Shown piece by piece: positions 1-9,775 of a DNA stretch of 64,000 nucleotides. The notes under the pieces were generated by a model that was given only the letters and a program-made list of their open reading frames with translations, was not told the DNA's origin and did not search any database. Each line of letters starts with the position of its first letter. Position 1 is the first letter of the stretch. This stretch comes from Lunularia cruciata. Lineage: Eukaryota > Streptophyta > Marchantiopsida > Lunulariales > Lunulariaceae. Both the position numbers and the translations under genes were made by a program. The DNA is taken from contig OX419758.1 in the NCBI GenBank assembly GCA_948567375.1, positions 14,947,001-15,011,000 on the forward strand, given 5' to 3'.

Positions 1-106
1 AGTTCAGGAGTCAAATAGGACTTCTATATAACCATATGGTATAAGCTTATGGGTAAAGAGGGTCTTAAGATCTAAGGATGTGTTTTACAACTATTGGTAT
101 ATGAGC
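1..106 (+). repeat. 3' end of copia 5' LTR plus degenerate tRNA-Met primer-binding site
   Basis: The LTR end is inferred at about 89, in a tttaca-like terminus. At 95-106 the sequence TGGTATATGAGC resembles the initiator tRNA-Met site TGGTATCAGAGC, with two mismatches. Gag coding follows from about 236. The LTR start is outside the window, so the exact boundary is uncertain. Confidence 0.5.
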
Positions 107-235
107 ATAGTTGGTCCAAAAGAGTGTCTTGAGATCTGAGGGTGCAATGAAGTGGGTCCAAAAACAAATCCACAGCAAAGCAATAGAAAGGGTGATATGC
201 ATATCAAATGTTAAATTTGTAGTGGAGAAGTTTGA

Positions 236-1030
236 TTGAAAGAACAATATAAAGTTTGGCAACTGAAGGTGAAGGATTTTCTTGTCCAACAAGGGCTGCA
301 TAGAGCACTAAGAAAAAAATATGAGGACCAAAGTGATGAGGAGGGGGATGATGAAGATGCATATCTTAGAGCTATTAGCAGCATTTGCTTGAATCTTGCT
401 GATGAAGTGCTATACAATGTTATGCATGAGGAATCTGCAACAAATCTTATGTGCCAAACTGGAGAATCTTTATATGATCAAGTTATTGAGGAATTGCTTG
501 TATTTTGAATAGAAGCTAATATGTTGCGGATGAAGGAAGGCCAAAGTATTATGGAACACCTCAATGTTTTTAACAAAATCATTTGTGAGTTGATGAGCAT
601 ATAGGTTAAACTAGAAGATGAGGATAAGGCATTGTTGTTATTCAATTCACTTTCTCCATTATATGAGCATCTGGTCACAACTGTTCTATATGGGAAGGAT
701 GATATAAACTTTGAGGAGTTCACTTCAACATTATTGTCCAATGAGATGAGAAAAAGACCCAACCAAGAAAAGAAAAATCTAAAGGCTCTATTTATCAAAG
801 GAAGGACAGGAGATAAAGAGATCACATCAAGAGTAAATCAAGATCCAGGTCTAGAATTGGAGGTTTCAAAAGCTACTGCTGGATTTGTGGGAAGATTGGA
901 CATCTCAAGAAGGATTGTAACAACAAGAGGCTTGAGTCCAACAAGGATAAAGGTCAACTTTCACATCAAGCAAGTATTGATGAGTCATTTGGTTTTGTGG
1001 ATGATATTCTATATGTTACCAAGACAAAGA
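236..1030 (+). pseudogene. Copia gag remnant with CCHC zinc knuckle
   Basis: Residues such as YKVWQLKVKDFLVQQGLHRAL and SICLNLADEVLYNV match the UBN2-type gag domain of copia elements. After frame changes the text SYCWICGKIGHLKKDC appears at 871-918; it is a complete CX2CX4HX4C nucleic-acid-binding knuckle (first Cys codon at 877). Several stops and frameshifts break the reading frame. The product would have been the nucleocapsid protein packaging the element RNA in the cytoplasm. Confidence 0.75.
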
Positions 1031-1034
1031 TCAA

Positions 1035-1292
1035 TTTCAAGAGTCATGGATATTGGACTTAGATTGCTCTTACCATATGTGTCCAAATAAAGAGTGGTTT
1101 CATGAGTACAAATTATTTAATGGAGTATCTGTCACAATGGGGAACAACATGGCTTGTAAAGCTACATTTTGCATTGGTACAATATTCATTAGGATGTTTG
1201 GTGGTGGTGTGAGGACTCTTGCTTATGTGAAACATGTTCTTGAGTCAAGGAAGAATTTGATATCACTAGGCACTTTGGACCCAAATGGTTAG
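1035..1292 (+). pseudogene. Copia aspartic protease remnant
   Basis: The reading DLDCSYHMCPNKEWF followed later by NLISLGTLDPNG fits the copia retropepsin region, where the family normally has D-S-G followed by CSYHMCP. Here the active-site triad reads D-L-D, so catalysis is lost. It lies directly after gag and before the GAG-pre-integrase region. Confidence 0.7.
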
Positions 1293-1294
1293 AG

Positions 1295-2545
1295 GTGGGG
1301 AGCATAAAATTGAATGTAAAAAAGGTATCAAAAGGAGCATTGCTTGCAATGCAGAGCAAGAAGATAGGAAATCTTTATGAGCTTGTTGGAGATATCATTA
1401 TCAGAGGAGTGGCAAGTACTATTTTTGAAAAAGAAGATCCTGAAGATCTCATTCACTTATGGCACCTGTGTTTGGGTCATATGAGTGAAAGAGGTCTAAG
1501 TAAATTATCCAAGCAACAACTTCTGTAGGGCCTTAAAATTTATAAGTTAAAATTTTGTGAGCATTATGTAATAGAAAAGCAACAGAGGGTAAGCTTTTCT
1601 ATAAGATTTCATTGCCCAAAGAGAATTTATGACTATGTGCATTCTAATGTTTGGGGCATTGCACCTATAGCTTCAAAATCTTGAGCATTATATATTGTAT
1701 CTTTGGTTTATGACCTGTACTCTAGGAGAGTACGGTTCTACACATAAAGCACACAACCCAGAGGTCTTCTCTATCTTTAAACAAGGAAAGTGATGATGGA
1801 GAAACAAATTGGAAGGAAGTGAAGGGTTTGAGATCTGAAAATTGTCTAAAGTATAAATCTGGAGAGTTTGATAGATATTGTAAGATTGAAGGCATAATAT
1901 CACTTTACCATACTGGGTACTCCTCAACAAACTGGTGTGGCAGAGTGGATAAATCTTACACTCTTGGAGAAAGCAAGAAGTATATTAAGTAATGTCAGAT
2001 TGGAGAAGAGATTTTGGGCAAAAGCTATAAATACTACTTGTCATTTGGAAAACATTTCTCCCTCTACTATATTGAGTGTAGGACACCTATGGAAAAATGG
2101 ACAGGTTGGCATGTTAATTACTCTTCACTTAGAGTGTTTGGATGTATAGTTTAAGTTCATATTCAACAATAGCGCAGGACAAAGTTAATCAAAAATCTAG
2201 AAAATATATTATTCTTGAGATATTAGAAGGATACAAAGGGATATAGATTATGGGATCCAAAAAGTGTTGCCTTGTTGAGAGTAGGGATGTAGTTTTTTAT
2301 GAGACTAGTATGATGAAAATTATTACTATAGTGGGAAAAAAAACAAATTCAATCAAATTTTGTTAAGATAGATATTCATCTTGGAAGTTAAGACATCTCA
2401 CCCCTTGTAAATCTACGAAAAGAACCATTAGAGGAGCAAAGTCCAAAAGTGATTCATGAGCATAAGTATCTAATAGGGATAGAAGGACTCCAAAGAGATT
2501 TGATGATTCATTTTTTGCTTATGCTCTTCTTATAGAGATGGTGAG
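1295..2545 (+). pseudogene. Copia GAG-pre-integrase and integrase remnant
   Basis: LIHLWHLCLGHMSERGLSKL at about 1450-1510 is the GAG-pre-integrase motif (normally W-H-x-R-L-G-H-M-S). Further on, RFWAKAINTTCHLEN (about 2005-2050) is the end of the integrase core, and GYRLWDPKS (about 2240) is the region before the RT. Stops and frame changes are frequent. The reading is cut at 2545 by the family-B LTR. Confidence 0.75.
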
Positions 2546-2958
2546 TGTAACAATATGAAGTTTAGAAAGCAAGTTAGTTAAGGCTAATGAAGTAGTAAAT
2601 AGGACAAATTAGTCTAGAATATTCTAGAAGTATCTAGAAAAATTCTTGAGAAGCTTCTTGACTAGTTTAGCTTTCACTCCAAGTAAGTAGCTTCTAGCAA
2701 GAAGCTTCCAAAAGTTTCGAACTAACTTAGCTTGCATGCCAAATAAGCGATTTGTAAAAAAGAAGCTTCTTGAGAAGCTTCCTAGTTAACTTTGCTTGCA
2801 TTCCAAGGAAATGACTCAAAGAAGCTTCTCAAGGCCTTGTATGTTCCTCTAAATACCAAATCAAAAGCTCATGCTAGGCATTTGGAGTTTCTCACACTTG
2901 AGTGTCCCAAGGTGATCTATCATTCTCCTATTTCTTTCCTTGACCTCGATCTTTTACA
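2546..2958 (+). repeat. LTR-B, 5' LTR of B1
   Basis: It has TG...CA ends and is 413 bp long. A perfect heat-shock-type element GAAnnTTCnnGAA lies at 2617-2629. The body is rich in aagcttc and ttgagaagctt words. The same family occurs at 5337-6489, 20937-21353, 52090-52512, 53855-54265 and, inverted, 57144-57497. Confidence 0.9.
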
Positions 2959-2959
2959 T

Positions 2960-2971
2960 TGGTATCAAAGC
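2960..2971 (+). other. Primer-binding site for initiator tRNA-Met (B1)
   Basis: TGGTATCAAAGC, one mismatch from TGGTATCAGAGC, sits one base after the 5' LTR-B, where minus-strand DNA synthesis would start. Confidence 0.8.
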
Positions 2972-2980
2972 AAGAATAGG

Positions 2981-3200
2981 ATAGATGAAATTTATGGACA
3001 ATCAAATCTATTTCTGCCAAACTATTGGGATTTTTGTGTTCATGTACTTCACAAGAATCACTTCACACAATTCATCACTTCACATTTTGGACTGAATTCT
3101 TGAGATACAATCACCTTGTCCAAGGAACCCTTGATAATTCAGTTTGTAACTTTTGGGGAATAGTGGATGTGTTGTATCTATGTGTTAGTAAAGTAAATTA
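2981..3200 (+). pseudogene. Leader ORF with FG module (B1 copy), decayed
   Basis: The reading DEIYGQSNLFLPNYWDF... ...FTQFITSHFGLNS precedes gag and is followed after a stop by EPLIIQFVTFGE. It corresponds to the leader module seen best at 56936-57121. No known domain is recognised. Its place is between primer-binding site and gag, where gypsy elements usually have only untranslated leader. Confidence 0.5.
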
Positions 3201-3234
3201 GATAAATTGAGGGTAATGTGATAGAGTAGTAGCC

Positions 3235-4130
3235 ATGGTGGCAATACCTAAAGCTATCATTATTATGCAAATCAAGCACCTTACACAATTGTTGGATGAA
3301 CAAGACCAAAAACAACAAGAGCATGTAGAGGAAGCACCATTTTGAGAAGGAGAAGACTAAATCCAATTTCTAAAACCCAAGGTATTTGATGGCAAGAATC
3401 TCTTGAATGCAATAGAGAATTTTTTATTTGATTGTAAATGCTATTTCAAGGCTATAAATCTTCAAGATAAATAGAAACCAATTCTCTTAGCTTCAAGCCA
3501 ATTAGATAGAGGAGGAAATTTATGGTGGTGATTTTGAGTGGAGCAAGTTAAAAGGCAGTTTGTTACACCAACTCTGACTTGAGAAGAATTCAAGAGTGCA
3601 ATAATTGGGCAATTCTAAGCAATAAATGCTACACAAGCTACACAAGATAAGTTGGCCGAGTTGAAGCATGTTAGTTCTATAAGAAACTACATCACGGTAT
3701 TCTAGAACATTATTATAAAAATTCTAGATATAATGGATGGTGAAGCTTTGGATAGATTTGTGAGGGGCTTGAAGTCACAAACCAAATAAAAAATGCTTAT
3801 GCAAGAGCTAAAATACTTGGAAGAAGCCATGCAATTAGCAAAGCACTTTGATTCCTTGGTTACAACAACTTGATCTTGACCTCGACCTTCACAAAACCAA
3901 TTAGCACATTAGACACATGTGGGGGAGCTAACACCAATGGAGATTGATGCCATCCAACAAAGACCACTTGGTATAACAGATCGGGAAAGATCGAGGCAAA
4001 ATGGCGGTTACTTTTATTGTTGCCAGATTAGATATCTCATCATTGAATGTCCATTCAAGAATAGATGATTTTGATAAATTACCCAAATGGAAGTTGTGGA
4101 TCGGAATGATCAGGAAAAAGGAATCATAAT
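3235..4130 (+). pseudogene. Family-B gypsy gag (B1), decayed
   Basis: Starts MVAIPKAIIIMQIKHLTQLL, a short amphipathic N-terminus, followed by the retrotransposon gag core (PKVFDGKNLLNAIENFLFDC; FVRGLKSQTK) and, near 4000-4060, a damaged zinc knuckle (YFYCCQIRYLIIECP) that keeps three Cys but has lost its His. At least eight in-frame stops are visible. It would have formed the virus-like particle shell. Confidence 0.75.
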
Positions 4131-4139
4131 AGGAGATTT

Positions 4140-4850
4140 TGAGCCACTTATTGAGAACTTGATTAATTCTAATAGGATTGAAGGCTCAACTTATGCAAGT
4201 TTGTTTCACATGTAAGGTATCATATATGATTGTGGTTATAGGATTTTGGTTGATTTTGGTTGATTTTAGAAATTCAAAGAATTATATATTTATAATAAAA
4301 ATCGAGTGTTCTTATCAAACCCATAATTAGAAATAGATTGATGATGGCCAATGGTAAAAAGAGTTATGCATTCTGTACCTTGCATCCTATTACCTTCAAG
4401 ATTAGGAAGGAGTATTTGGAGTGTATGAGGTTTATAATGGCACATTTACACTATGATATCATTTTGGAATTGCCTTGGCTTGAACATCATAAGGTTCAAT
4501 TTGATTGGAATTGATGATAAATTCAAATACAACAACAAAGTAGGAATTTTTTATTAGGTTTTTTGGCATCTTTGAGTAAAATACCTAGAAATAGTTAGTC
4601 CCAAGATGAGAATTTTATCAAGAAAGAAGCCATAGAGTAAGGTTTAAAATAAGATAAATCCCAAGAGAGAAAGTTTATCAAGAAAGCAACCATAGAGCAA
4701 GCTTTGAAGGAAGATAAATCACTAGATGTGAAGTTTGTGTGTGAAGTAGCTATAGAGCAAGCTTTGGAAGAACTTAAGTCTATATTTGCAATATGGATCA
4801 AACCAATTGCACAAGGAGAATTTGAGGAGTGTCAAGAGCCTCATCAAGAA
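4140..4850 (+). pseudogene. Family-B protease and protease-RT linker (B1), decayed
   Basis: Retropepsin-like text (YDCGYRILVDF, then EYLECMRF near 4420 and LPWLEH near 4480) is broken by stops and an apparent duplication (ttggttgattttggttgatt near 4245-4268). After it comes a Lys/Glu-rich linker with three exact-length 60-bp repeats (4599-4778), annotated separately. Confidence 0.65.
4599..4778 (+). repeat. Three 60-bp tandem coding repeats in the protease-RT linker (B1)
   Basis: Units are 4599-4658, 4659-4718 and 4719-4778. Each encodes about 20 residues with the pattern S-x-x-x-K-F-x-x-x-x-x-I-E-Q-A-L-K-x-D-K. The first unit has two stops; units two and three are open. The same three units occur in the inverted family-B copy at 55328-55507, so the array pre-dates the separation of the two copies. 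Confidence 0.85.
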
Positions 4851-4994
4851 ATAGTAGATCAATTAGTTCAAGAGTTTATGGAAGTGTTTCCAAATCATCT
4901 ACCAAAAGGATTACACTACAATCGTGATATGCCTTTCAATATTGAATTATTGCCAGGGAATACTCAAATGAGTAGAACAATCTATCAGCTCTCA

Positions 4995-5033
4995 CCAAAG
5001 GAGTTGGAGGAGTATCACCTCCAACTCCTTTGG
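4995..5033. repeat. Perfect 16-bp inverted repeat inside RT
   Basis: Arms 4995-5010 and 5018-5033 are perfect reverse complements with a 7-nt loop. The inverted family-B copy near 55100 has only the left arm, so the right arm was inserted as an inverted copy in B1. Confidence 0.85.
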
Positions 5034-5609
5034 ATATGAACAATAGTTATGGAGTTATTAAATAAGGATTTCATACAACATAATACATCTTCTTGGGGAG
5101 CATCTTCTTGGGTACTATTTTTTCCAAAGAACCATAGAGGACTTCTTTTATGTATTGATCACTATGAGCTCAATAAACAAACAATGAAGAATGTATATCC
5201 CTTGCCTCAAATTAATGACTTGTTTAATCAATTGAGTGGATCATGATATTTCTCCAAGTTGGATCTTCATAATAGCTATTAGCAATCCCTATTGATAAAC
5301 AGGAGATGCAAAAGACTACCTTTTGCACAAGGTATGTGTAACGATATGGAGTTTAGCATGAAGTTAGTTAGGACTAAAATAGCGAATAGGTCAAATTAAT
5401 CTAAAATATTCTAGAAATATCTAGGAAGCTTCTTGGGAAGCTTCATGATTAGCTTAGCTTGCACCCCAAGTAGGTAGCTTCTAGAAGCTTCCAATTAGCT
5501 TAGCTTGCACGCCAAGTAGACGACTTCTAGAAAGAAACTTCTTGAAAAACTTCTTGATTAACTTGGCTTGCATTCCAAGAAAATATTTAAAAAAAGCTTC
5601 TTGAGTAGC

Positions 5610-6349
5610 TTTAATACTCCAAAGACAAAAGAAGACAAAAAATACAATGTTGAGTGTGTGATCACACACTCAACATTCGGTGCCCCAAATGAGCACCTTC
5701 TCTTTATTATATAAACAATGAGTATCTACTCCAAAGAAGCTCCACCATAGGATTAGGCACATAGATAGGCAACATTTTAGCAAGCTCCACCCTTGGATTA
5801 CTTACTTGGATGGGTGACTTATTGGTCTAGGTCCTGTTTGGTTGGTCAAACAAGCTTTGATTGGAGTGAATCTTTTAGAGAATCTTCTTGGAGTCTCAGA
5901 ATCACGTAAGGTACCGTTGGAAAACTCTCAACAAGACAAACCAAAGGGAGGGAAGGCTAGCATTTGCTTTGTTTGGAGGGAGTTTGCACATTTTTGAGGC
6001 CTAATTCATCCGTTTAGGCCTCCAAAATTGCCTTCAAAGATTTCAGGTATATTTTGGTTCCTACTCTATTAGTAGAAGTCCCCTTTTGGTGATATATATT
6101 TCTTATCTATTTATTCCATCATATGTAACATCCTTCCAGATGTTACCAAACTAATTCTCACCCTTAAATCATATGTCTAGCTATTGGTTCTAAGGTTCTC
6201 AAGTCTATTCTATTTCTGCTCTATTAATAAAAGTATTCTTTTGGTGATATTTCTATCTGATCTATTTTGACTATCATGTATAACATCATTCTAGATGTTA
6301 CCAAACCGAATTTCACATCCAGATCATATGGCTAGTTCTTGGTATTACA
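5610..6349 (-). mobile_element. Solo LTR-A, inverted, nested in the solo LTR-B
   Basis: About 740 bp, the reverse complement of LTR-A at 12194-12931, with degraded first bases (ttt for tgt at 5610). Flanks gtagc and taaac are a plausible decayed 5-bp duplication of the LTR-B target gaagc. It contains a 32-bp palindrome (5646-5677) absent from other LTR-A copies. Confidence 0.88.
5646..5677. repeat. 32-bp perfect palindrome in the inverted LTR-A
   Basis: Two 16-nt halves meet at 5661/5662 around gtgtgatcacac. The same place in the other LTR-A copies has only one half-like stretch. It may be a local fold-back mutation. Confidence 0.8.
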
Positions 6350-7345
6350 TAAACTTCTCAAGAGCCTTGTATACTCTAGTTAAATACCAAAGCCAAAGCT
6401 TATGCTAGGCATTCAGAGTTTCACACACTCAAATGTCCCAATATGATCTTCCATTCTTTTATTTCTCTTCTTGATCTTACTCTTTTACGGTATGGGCATT
6501 TGAATAGAGAGTTTAACCTTTTGGGCTCACTAATGTTCCAATAGTCTTCATGGATAAGATGCATCAATTTTTGGATGGATTATTGCATTGATACGTGGTG
6601 GTGTGCTTAAATAAAATTTTAATCCATAGCAAGATGGAGGTAGAACATGTAAATCATGGGCGGGAAGTCCTAAGGTGACTATGTCAATGGAAGTTTTATT
6701 GCAAGAAGTCAAAGTGTATCACTTGGCAAAAGGAAGTCACCTTCTTGGGTCACAAGATCTTGTTAGAATAGATCAAGATGGAAGAGAAGAAAATCAAAGC
6801 AATTATTGATTGGCCTACTCCAAAGGATGCCATAGAAATGTAAACATTTAATGGATTGGTAAGTTTTTACCAATGGTTCATCCACTATTATACGCACATG
6901 ATAACACTATTGGTTGACCTCTTGGGGGAAAAACTCAAGATTTTAATCGACTACCAAGCATGAAGAAGTATTCCTGAAGCTCAAACATATGGTGTCTTCA
7001 AGATCTATTCTTCAACCATATGATCCTCAATTACCTTGTGTGATTTACTTTGATGCTTCTAACTTTACCATTGGAACTATGTTGCAACAAGAATTCCTAG
7101 ATGAGTTACATCCTATTTCCTTTGTGTCACACCAATTAAATATTGTAGAAAGGAGTTACTCTACATGAGATTTGGGAACAATTGGTAATGGTATATATGT
7201 AATACCAAAAGCTAGCCATACAATCTAGATGTGAAATTTGGTTTGGTAACATCTAGAATGATGTTATACATGATTGAAAAATTAAATCAAATAGAAGTAT
7301 CACCAAAAGATTACTTCTACTAATAGGACAAAAACCAAAGTAGAC

Positions 7346-8083
7346 TGTAATACCAAAGGTTAGCCATAGATCTAGATGTGAAATTTGGTTTGGTAACATC
7401 TAGAATGATGTTATACAGGATGGTCAAAATAGATCAGATAAAAGTATCACCAAAAGAGTACTTCTACTAATAGGGCAGAAACCGAAATAGACTTGAGAAC
7501 CTTAGAACCAATAGCTAGACATATGATTTAAAGGTGAGAATTGGTTTGGTAACATCTGGAAGGATGTTACACATGATGGACTAAACAGATCAGAAAGAGG
7601 TATCACCAAAAGGGGACTTCTACTAATAGAGTAGGAACTAAAATATGCTTGAAATCTTTAAAGGCAATTTTGGAGGCCTAAACGGATGAATTAGGCCTCA
7701 AAAATATGCAAATCCCCCCCCCCCACGGAGGAAAGGCTGGCCTTCCCTCCCCCTGGTTTGTCTCATTGAGAGCTTTCCAACGATACCTTACTCATGTGAT
7801 TCTGAGATTCCTACCGGAAGATTCCCTAAAAGATTCCCTTCGGTCAAAGCTCATTTGACCAACCAGATAGGACCTAGACCAGACAGGTCACCCATCCAAG
7901 TAAGTAATCCAAGGGTGGAGCTTGCTGACATGTTACCTATCTGTGTCCCTAATCCTATGGTGGAGCTTCCTTGGAGGAGATCCTCTTTGTTTATATAATA
8001 AAGAGAAGGTGCTCCCTTGGGGCATCGAATGTTTGAGTGTGCAATCTGTGTTTTCTCTCTTCTCTTGTCCTCGGAGTATTACA
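7346..8083 (+). repeat. LTR-A1, 5' LTR of the array
   Basis: 738 bp, TGTAATACC at the start and GAGTATTACA at the end. A TATA box lies near 7992-8000 (tatataataa). An 11-base C run sits at 7714-7724. The first 310 bp contain two imperfect ~156-bp direct repeats, as in all LTR-A copies. Confidence 0.93.
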
Positions 8084-8084
8084 A

Positions 8085-8096
8085 TGGTATCAGAGA
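8085..8096 (+). other. Primer-binding site for initiator tRNA-Met (A1)
   Basis: TGGTATCAGAGA matches the initiator tRNA-Met site TGGTATCAGAGC at 11 of 12 bases and starts one base after LTR-A1. Internal region A2 has no counterpart. Confidence 0.85.
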
Positions 8097-8223
8097 GAGT
8101 GTTCTAGTCCAAGAGAGTGGATCACCCCTCTTGGAATAGCACGAACTACTGAAACTGAGTAATTTGAGGTGGAGAACATAGAGTAATCGCTAGACTTAGG
8201 AAGGACTATAGAGAGCGGATGGG

Positions 8224-8445
8224 ATGGATGCACCGGGGGGACAATTTCCCGCACCTAGCTCTCCATTCTCAAACCCATTCCACATCAAGGTTATGTACAT
8301 CCAGCGTGAGCAGATGAGAGTATCGCTAGTTTATCACTTCGGTGCTGAATTCATGGACAGAGTGATGAACTCACCAAACCCGGTGATTCTACCTATGGTG
8401 ATATATGACAGAGAGTGGGATTTGACGATCTACATTCTAGTATGA
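8224..8445 (+). CDS. Leader ORF a (FG module, first copy) of A1
   Basis: A 73-residue open frame starting MDAPGGQFPAPSSP, between primer-binding site and gag. Its core reads LVYHFGAEFMDRVM, then NPVILPMVIYDREW, then LTIYIL. I recognise no known domain. It aligns by eye with the next ORF (8450-8653): shared features are an FG followed by an acidic residue, a V-M or V-I pair, P-V/P-M then V-L/V-I, and a C-terminal T-I-Y or T-L-Y. The related inverted copy (63237-63461) has two stops. A2 retains only the part from 12936. A matrix-like or RNA-binding role is speculation. Confidence 0.5.
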   Translation: MDAPGGQFPAPSSPFSNPFHIKVMYIQREQMRVSLVYHFGAEFMDRVMNSPNPVILPMVIYDREWDLTIYILV

Positions 8446-8449
8446 TAAT

Positions 8450-8653
8450 ATGGATATGAATGTCCCAAATCCTCTCCCTTTCAACACTCAAGTAGAAATC
8501 CGTTATGTAGTGAGGCCGAAATTGATGTTTAGAGATTTTGTGGTTAGGAATTTTGGTGAGGAGTATTATCAACAAGTGATAGCTTCTGAGGTCCCAATGG
8601 TAGTTCTGATAGTTCGTGCGCCTTCCAGAGTGATTATATTGACTCTGTATTGA
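8450..8653 (+). CDS. Leader ORF b (FG module, second copy) of A1
   Basis: A 67-residue open frame starting MDMNVPNPLPFNTQVE, five bases after the stop of ORF a and in a different frame. Core: FRDFVVRNFGEEYYQQVIAS, then PMVVLIV and ILTLY. The identical-length ORF is intact in A2 (13072-13275) and in the clearly diverged inverted copy A4 (63029-63232), which suggests it was under selection before the copies separated. It ends 33 bases before the gag ATG. No known family is recognised. A similar PNPLP...FG module precedes gag in family B. Confidence 0.55.
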   Translation: MDMNVPNPLPFNTQVEIRYVVRPKLMFRDFVVRNFGEEYYQQVIASEVPMVVLIVRAPSRVIILTLY

Positions 8654-8686
8654 AGTAGACGTTAGCAATTGGGTGTTGCAAGAACC

Positions 8687-9775
8687 ATGGATCCGCAGTT
8701 GCAAGAGCTGGTGCAAGGAATGCAAGGGATGTTGAATGAATTTCGAGAGATTAAGATGACCATGGAGACATTGCAAAGTCAAGTGCAGATCCTCAGGAAC
8801 GATCAAGCCTTGCAAGAAGAAGAGCCGTCTCAACACCCAATACCTGCGACTGAAGTACTTGGAGAGGCACCCGTGCCTACGAACCCTATCAATGATGAAG
8901 CCACATTGCTACTCCGGATGAAGAAGACCTGCAACATCAAGGCTTACAAGGGGCAGCGTACGATGGGAGTAGTGGAGAATTGGATCTCGAGAATGAATCG
9001 ATATTTTTGATTGTTCTCAACAGAGATCACAGAGCATGCTGCAGGCGTGTTTGCATGTGGGTACTTGACCGATAAAGCCCTCACATGGTATGATGCTTGG
9101 GAACGATCCATGCTAGCAGAGAGAAGGGAGGTCACATGGACAGCAATGCAAGAAGGACTGCTCAAGAATTTCCAATCGATGGATTCTGTGCAGATGGCTC
9201 GAACCCGACTATGGGGATTGAGACAAAAGAATAGCGTACAAGAGTATGTGGAGGCATTTCTGGATCTACAAGTTGCAATTACCGACATGAGTCCAGCAGA
9301 GGCTCTCGACAATTTCAAACGAGGGTTAAAAGAGCGGATTCGCCAAGAAGTCATGGTGCAAAACCCTCGCACGGTATTTGAAGCCATTGCTTGTGCGCAG
9401 AGAATAGCCGGAGCATTAGGTGGAGGTGAAGGAGTAGTTCCACCTCAACATTATTGGGCAGAAATGCCACACATGGGTGGACCAGTACCGATAGAATTGG
9501 GCAACCTTCGATTCCGAGATCGAGGAGCACGGCCGCTTCAAGGAGAGCGAGGACGGGTAGAAGAACGAAGAGATGGAGTCCCACGAGGAGAAGGGACTCA
9601 AGGAGAACAACGCCGTTGTTACAATTGTGGCCGTATTTGACACATATCTACCAATTGTCGAACTCGTTTCCCTAGAGGCCCTCGGCCTTCGTACAGGCGA
9701 TATTTGAACAACATGGAGAGGCACATTGAAGAGGAGGAGGTGGAAACCACTTCGGAAAACAAAGATCGCCAGTAA
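8687..9775 (+). pseudogene. Family-A gag (A1) with in-frame TGA and broken zinc knuckle
   Basis: The frame runs 363 codons from MDPQLQELVQGMQGMLNEF to a TAA at 9773-9775. Residues about 1-40 form a likely coiled coil; the retrotransposon gag core includes ADKALTWYDAWE-like text (DKALTWYDAWERSM) and FKRGLKERIR; an Arg/Gly-rich stretch precedes the zinc knuckle CYNCGRI-stop-HISTNC. Two in-frame TGAs occur, at 9008-9010 and 9638-9640; the second replaces a knuckle Gly. The first is shared by A2 and A4. The end of gag overlaps the pol frame (9730-9775), which is displaced by one base, so Pol would need a -1 frameshift. Confidence 0.85.

Larger units (their letters stand above)
5337..6489 (+). mobile_element. 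Solo LTR-B inserted in the B1 RT
   Basis: A single LTR-B (5337-5609 plus 6350-6489) without internal region. The 5-bp target duplication GTATG is exact: 5332-5336 and 6490-6494. RT reading resumes across it. A perfect heat-shock-type element TTCnnGAAnnTTC lies at 5479-5491. It is itself split by an inverted LTR-A. Solo LTRs arise by recombination between the two LTRs of a full element. Confidence 0.92.
4850..7197 (+). pseudogene. Family-B reverse transcriptase and start of RNase H (B1), split by solo LTR-B
   Basis: RT text runs from EFMEVFPNHLPKGLHYN through ELNKQTMKNVYPLPQIND to KTTFCTR (5330). It resumes directly after the solo LTR-B at 6490 with the equivalent of Y-G-H-Y-E and the fingers/palm region, then FLGHKIL and a connection domain, ending near ERSYST about 7160, where the LTR-A complex begins. 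The usual F-x-D-D box is degraded to a reading like VCLNKILIHS. A 16-bp snap-back insertion at 4995-5033 and several stops also break it. Confidence 0.8.

Noticed and set aside
5337..6489. 3' LTR of the element that begins at 2546
   Set aside because: RT reading resumes right after it and an exact GTATG duplication flanks it, so it is an inserted solo LTR; the true 3' LTR is at 20937-21353.
7198..8083. First reading as two complete LTRs in tandem
   Set aside because: The first piece is only 148 bp and its remainder is found at 18575-19172, so it is one LTR split by the array.
8393..8836. 147-codon minus-strand frame opposite the leader ORFs, repeated at 13015-13458
   Set aside because: His/Leu-rich text without motifs; the plus strand has the positionally conserved ORFs and gag. 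Its repetition is explained by the A1/A2 duplication.
9351..9724. Open frames on the minus strand opposite family-A gag, rich in Leu and Ser
   Set aside because: They are mirror frames of the Arg/Glu-rich gag tail and recur only because gag is repeated in A2.
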